Assembly (NCBI RefSeq): GCF_002608075.1
Contig: NZ_LAHA01000008.1
Span: 96,020 to 160,019 of the forward strand
Direction: 5' to 3'
Length of the DNA stretch: 64,000 bases
DNA from: Nostoc linckia z4
GTDB lineage: Bacteria > Cyanobacteriota > Cyanobacteriia > Cyanobacteriales > Nostocaceae
Within the stretch, counting starts at the first letter, position 1. Each line of letters opens with the position of its first letter. Below the pieces are notes generated by a model that was given only the letters and a program-made list of their open reading frames with translations, did not search any database and had not been told where the DNA came from. The position numbers and the translations under genes were made by a program. This document shows, piece after piece, positions 62,101 to 64,000 of the stretch.

Positions 62101-62262
62101 GGAAGCTTGAACTTGAATTTCTACTTGGGGAGGAGCAAAGGCAGGAAATACGTCAAGCGGCATTTGTGTGATGACGCGCAATCCCCACAGACTAATTAAT
62201 ATCGAGGCAATAACGATTAGCCACCTTTGCGCGATCGACCACTTAACAATAGTATTGAGCAT
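59152..62262 (-). CDS. Heavy-metal RND efflux permease (second copy)
   Basis: A 1036-residue pump, close paralogue of the one at 18722. Helix 4 has VVAIGSVVDDAIVDMEN and helix 10 FGVATRNGLLLVDNYN. Differences gather in the periplasmic loops (for example AESTDMMEV versus SETTPMMEV), so ion preference could differ. No adaptor gene is next to it; it may borrow the one at 16829 or another outside the window. A TTTCAT repeat on the same strand lies 84 bases before its start. Confidence 0.92.
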   Translation of the reverse strand: MLNTIVKWSIAQRWLIVIASILISLWGLRVITQMPLDVFPAFAPPQVEIQVQASGLAPEEIESLVTRPIESAINGTPGLESLRSASAVGISAIKAVFSWDTDIYRARQLVTERLQGAQLPQGVEQPEILPVNSPLGWAVKYAFSAESTDMMEVWRIVNWDVRNRLLAVPGVSNVFLYGGDERQYQVLVDPDKLKAYNVSLPEVTQAVQNANVNVPGGFLITPDQETLIRGIGRIESIDKLKRSVIKATKGTPVLLEQVAEVKIGPALRRGDGLFQGKRAVILTVSKQPVADTPTVVKAVEAAMEEIKPGLPKDVKFTKTFDQNLFIEASVKNVEEALRDGVIIVSVILIIFLMNWRTVIISLSALPVSLLLGMIILSWTGQGINTMTLGGLVVAIGSVVDDAIVDMENVYRRLRENQIADNPKNPLQVVFDGSVEVRVSVLFSTVIIAVVFAPIFVLSGVEGRIFTPMGMAYLLSILASTLVALTLTPALCALLLANRRLPSTETWLERKVHQFYRPALKFSIRRPQVVLGVALAGFVASMIILPGLGKVFLPEFQDRSLVNAIILLPGESLNATDQAALAVMDALKKDQRFDAIAFRSGFAQGDPDVAGVNFGELDVQISEEGGKDREKTVEVLRKEFEKLPGVATNIGGFISHRMDEILSGVRSAIAVKIYGPELEQLRTIGKQVQSAMSGIPGIVDLQLEPQVPVKQIQIQFDRDAAARYGLTVGELAETIETGLNGKAVSQVLEKQQTFNLVVWLQERYRNNLDVIGNLLVDTPNGQKIPLSQVAKVDYGTGPSTINRENVSRLIVVSANVSGKDLGSVIKDVRDRVKQIQLPGGYYVQFGGQFQAQEQATQTLIIAGAIALAVISVLIYFAVKSIPATAMIMINLPLALIGGVISVAIGGGIISVASMVGFITLFGVATRNGLLLVDNYNNRLAEGIPLKQVIVDGSMERLVAILLTALSSALGMVPLVIGSGAGKEILQPLAVVVLGGLVTSTALTLLVLPALYSLFGKFLVPKKTTQVQEIDVTQGSVV

Positions 62263-62345
62263 TATTTTTCAGATCCTAGCTGGGATATCTGCTTGGTTAT
62301 AGTGATGTTTACGATGAGGTACTGTATTTAATGTCTCAGATGAAA

Positions 62346-62362
62346 ATGAAATTAAGATGAAA
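62346..62362 (-). promoter_or_regulatory. TTTCAT direct repeat (11-bp period) before the second RND permease
   Basis: On the minus strand TTTCATCTTAATTTCAT, identical to the block at 24040, and a third TTTCAT unit directly follows (62340-62345). It lies 84 bases before the permease start, in the same orientation relative to the gene as the plus-strand sites. Confidence 0.65.
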
Positions 62363-62397
62363 TCTGTAAGATCGAGTCAAAAGTACCTTGAGGAGAG

Positions 62398-62550
62398 ATG
62401 TCAGCCAAAAACCTATTTCATGCTGCTGTCAAAGGAGCATTACTGAAGGGAAAGTGGGTAATTACAGCCTAGCCGCTCATAAATGAGATTGACTTAGCAG
62501 CAGAAAAGATTTTAGGGACTGAGAAAACAGGTTAAAAAATCGCGATCGCA
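62398..62550 (+). pseudogene. XisH-like gene remnant
   Basis: From an ATG preceded by AGGAGAG the frame reads MSAKNLFHAAVKGALLKGKW, then a stop (TAG), and continues in the same frame with IDLAAEKILGTEKTG, another stop, and KIAIA. XisH proteins (fdxN-element excision family) begin with xAKDxFHxAVKxALxKDGW and carry DLxAExxLxAE(R/K)GxxKIAVE. The middle is shortened and the 3' half is gone, so it is a dead fragment. It is typical of filamentous cyanobacteria. Confidence 0.75.
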
Positions 62551-62557
62551 TTACAAA

Positions 62558-63532
62558 TTATAAGTTTTTATTCTGTCTTCTTAGAAGTGCTAGAGCGTGT
62601 TTCTCTAGCTGTCGCACTCGTTCTCGACAAATACCCATGCGTTGACCAACCTGTACTAGCGTGAGTTCGTGTTCGCCTGCTAAACCAAAGCGTAAGGTTA
62701 ACACTTCCTGCTGCTCTTGAGGCAACTTTGACAATAGGTTTTGAATATCTTGCTGAAGAAATTCTTGAACAGTGTGGTCTTCAGGAGACAGTCCATTGTC
62801 CTCCAGCATATCCAGCAATTGAGTATCCTGCTGCTCTCCAATTCTCATATCTAGGGAAATAGGTTGACGAGCAAACAGTAAATACTCTCGAATCTGACTA
62901 GGTTTCAAATTGAGTGCTTCAGCAATTTCAGTCGCAGTGGGAATATGACCTAGCTTTTGAGATAGTTCTCGTTGAACACGCTTTATTTTGTTTAGCTTTT
63001 CAGCAATGTGAATGGGTAAACGAATTGTACGGGATTGTTGAGCGATCGCCCGCGTAATTCCCTGACGAATCCACCAGTAAGCGTAGGTCGAGAACTTGTA
63101 TCCAAGGTTCGGGTCAAATTTCTCAACCCCTCGTTCTAATCCCAAAGTACCTTCCTGAATTAAATCCAGAAACTCTAGGTTGCGTTTCTGATATTTCTTT
63201 GCAATTGATACCACCAACCGGAGATTAGCAGTAATCATCTTTTGCTTGGCAAGTTGTCCCTGATTGAGCTGTTTGAGCAGTACTTCTTCACTCAAGTGCA
63301 TCTTAACAGCCCACTCTTGCAAAGTAGGTTGACGCTGTAATTTCTTAGATAGTTCTTCCTTGACAACAAGCATTGCCATCATGTGCTGAACTTGCTTGGC
63401 GAAAAAAACCTCTTGCTCATGGGTCAATAGAGGTATACGTCCAATTTCATGTAGATAGGTACGCACCATATCAACTGGAGGTGAAAATTTGTTATTCTTA
63501 ACATTATTTATTTCAGATATCGAGTTAAGCAT
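62558..63532 (-). CDS. Group-2 sigma-70 factor (second copy)
   Basis: A 324-residue sigma factor with region 1.2 (VRTYLHEIGRIPLLTHEQE), regions 2 (NLRLVVSIAKKYQKRNLEF, YKFSTYAYWWIRQG), 3 and 4 (LTLVQVGQRMGICRERVRQLE). It is related to but distinct from the factor at 25036: region 4 here keeps the canonical RERVRQLE helix, the other has ESRVRYLE. The ATG at 63532 is chosen; the 17 codons before it start from a TTG. It probably directs stress promoters. Confidence 0.9.
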   Translation of the reverse strand: MLNSISEINNVKNNKFSPPVDMVRTYLHEIGRIPLLTHEQEVFFAKQVQHMMAMLVVKEELSKKLQRQPTLQEWAVKMHLSEEVLLKQLNQGQLAKQKMITANLRLVVSIAKKYQKRNLEFLDLIQEGTLGLERGVEKFDPNLGYKFSTYAYWWIRQGITRAIAQQSRTIRLPIHIAEKLNKIKRVQRELSQKLGHIPTATEIAEALNLKPSQIREYLLFARQPISLDMRIGEQQDTQLLDMLEDNGLSPEDHTVQEFLQQDIQNLLSKLPQEQQEVLTLRFGLAGEHELTLVQVGQRMGICRERVRQLEKHALALLRRQNKNL

Positions 63533-64000
63533 AATTCGGTTAACCTCTGTCAAAGAATTACTATGTAGTCCTGAGAGAAACAATAAATTAAATAATTTTA
63601 TCGAGGAGATTTTTCTAGTTCTTTATGTTTGAGCATTGGAGTTGATGATTTTCTTGTATTAATATTTAAAATTTAAGAAATCAAAAATTAAAAATATCTA
63701 AAAAAAAGTAAATAAAAATATTTTAGTAACCTATTTACGGTTATACTCATCAGTTAAAATAGGTAATACCCACATTCCGCACTTCAAGTTGAAGTATAAA
63801 TAGATTACAGTCAAGTAAAAAGCAAAAAATCAGGATAATTAAGAAAACAAAACTAAATTAATCTACGGCGTGAAGAGAAATAATCAAATCTTTTATATTT
63901 GACTTATAAAATGGCACTAAAAATTTGAGGAATAATCTTACTATTCCTGCGGATATTGATAAATTATTATTCACTCTCTAGATGTTCTTGAGATTAATAA
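63533..64000. other. Intergenic region at the right edge
   Basis: 468 very AT-rich bases upstream of the sigma factor gene. It should hold that gene's promoter. I see no gene, RNA or clear repeat. Confidence 0.5.

Overview
The window looks like cyanobacterial DNA, most likely from a filamentous, Nostocales-type strain. Pointers are the many HIP1 octamers (GCGATCGC), a complete devBCA-type exporter, a PcxA/CemA protein, a DUF2808 protein, two group-2 sigma-70 factors, an RppA/RppB-type two-component pair, short dispersed repeats inserted in frame into genes, and a decayed XisH reading frame. No rRNA, tRNA, CRISPR array or intact transposase is visible.

The content is dominated by metal handling. 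There are four P1B-type ATPases (two CPC copper type, one Zn/Cd/Pb type, one CPH CopB type), one Mg-type P-ATPase, three RND permeases with two adaptors, two CDF carriers, one Nramp carrier, several periplasmic cupredoxin, YtkA-like, DUF305 and lipoprotein factors, and three metal-type transcription regulators (two MerR, one ArsR/SmtB).

Layout. 1-1863: 3' part of a copper ATPase and a membrane cupredoxin. 2907-9953: a MerR-controlled module with a thioredoxin-like protein, a YtkA-like lipoprotein, the MerR regulator, an RND adaptor with a C-terminal YtkA-like domain, an RND permease and a small Met/Cys-rich exported protein. Four near-identical promoters with a 20-bp spacer tie it together. 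10221-12115: an Asp-box propeller protein and a methyltransferase. 12177-16182: an azt-like Zn/Cd/Pb locus (CDF, two-domain ATPase, divergent ArsR repressor). 16829-23847: a heavy-metal RND system, His-rich lipoprotein, DUF190 and a second CDF. 24176-28946: PcxA-like protein, sigma factor, DUF2808 and the RppA/RppB-like pair. 29013-32382: YnfA-like protein, Nramp, TPR protein and a small exported protein. 32400-43810: devBCA, a second MerR, MgtA-type ATPase, MFS carrier and two flavoproteins, with several gene remnants between them. 44027-57619: a minus-strand block combining phosphoketolase, CopB-type ATPase, universal stress protein, a YHS-domain/alpha-glucan phosphorylase fusion, small membrane proteins, a YHS-CopA, a free YHS protein, a DsrE-like protein and a DUF305 protein. 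58553-63532: a second RND permease plus lipoprotein without an adaptor, an XisH remnant, and a second sigma factor.

Two regulatory layers can be read from the DNA. One is the MerR-type promoter set at 3189-9586. The other is a direct repeat, TTTCA(T/C) twice with an 11-bp period, found at five places, each outside genes: before the RND operon at 16829, pcxA, the DUF2808/two-component genes, and (on the minus strand) the DUF305 gene and the second RND permease. The OmpR-type regulator at 26831 is the natural candidate to read it. This is inference.
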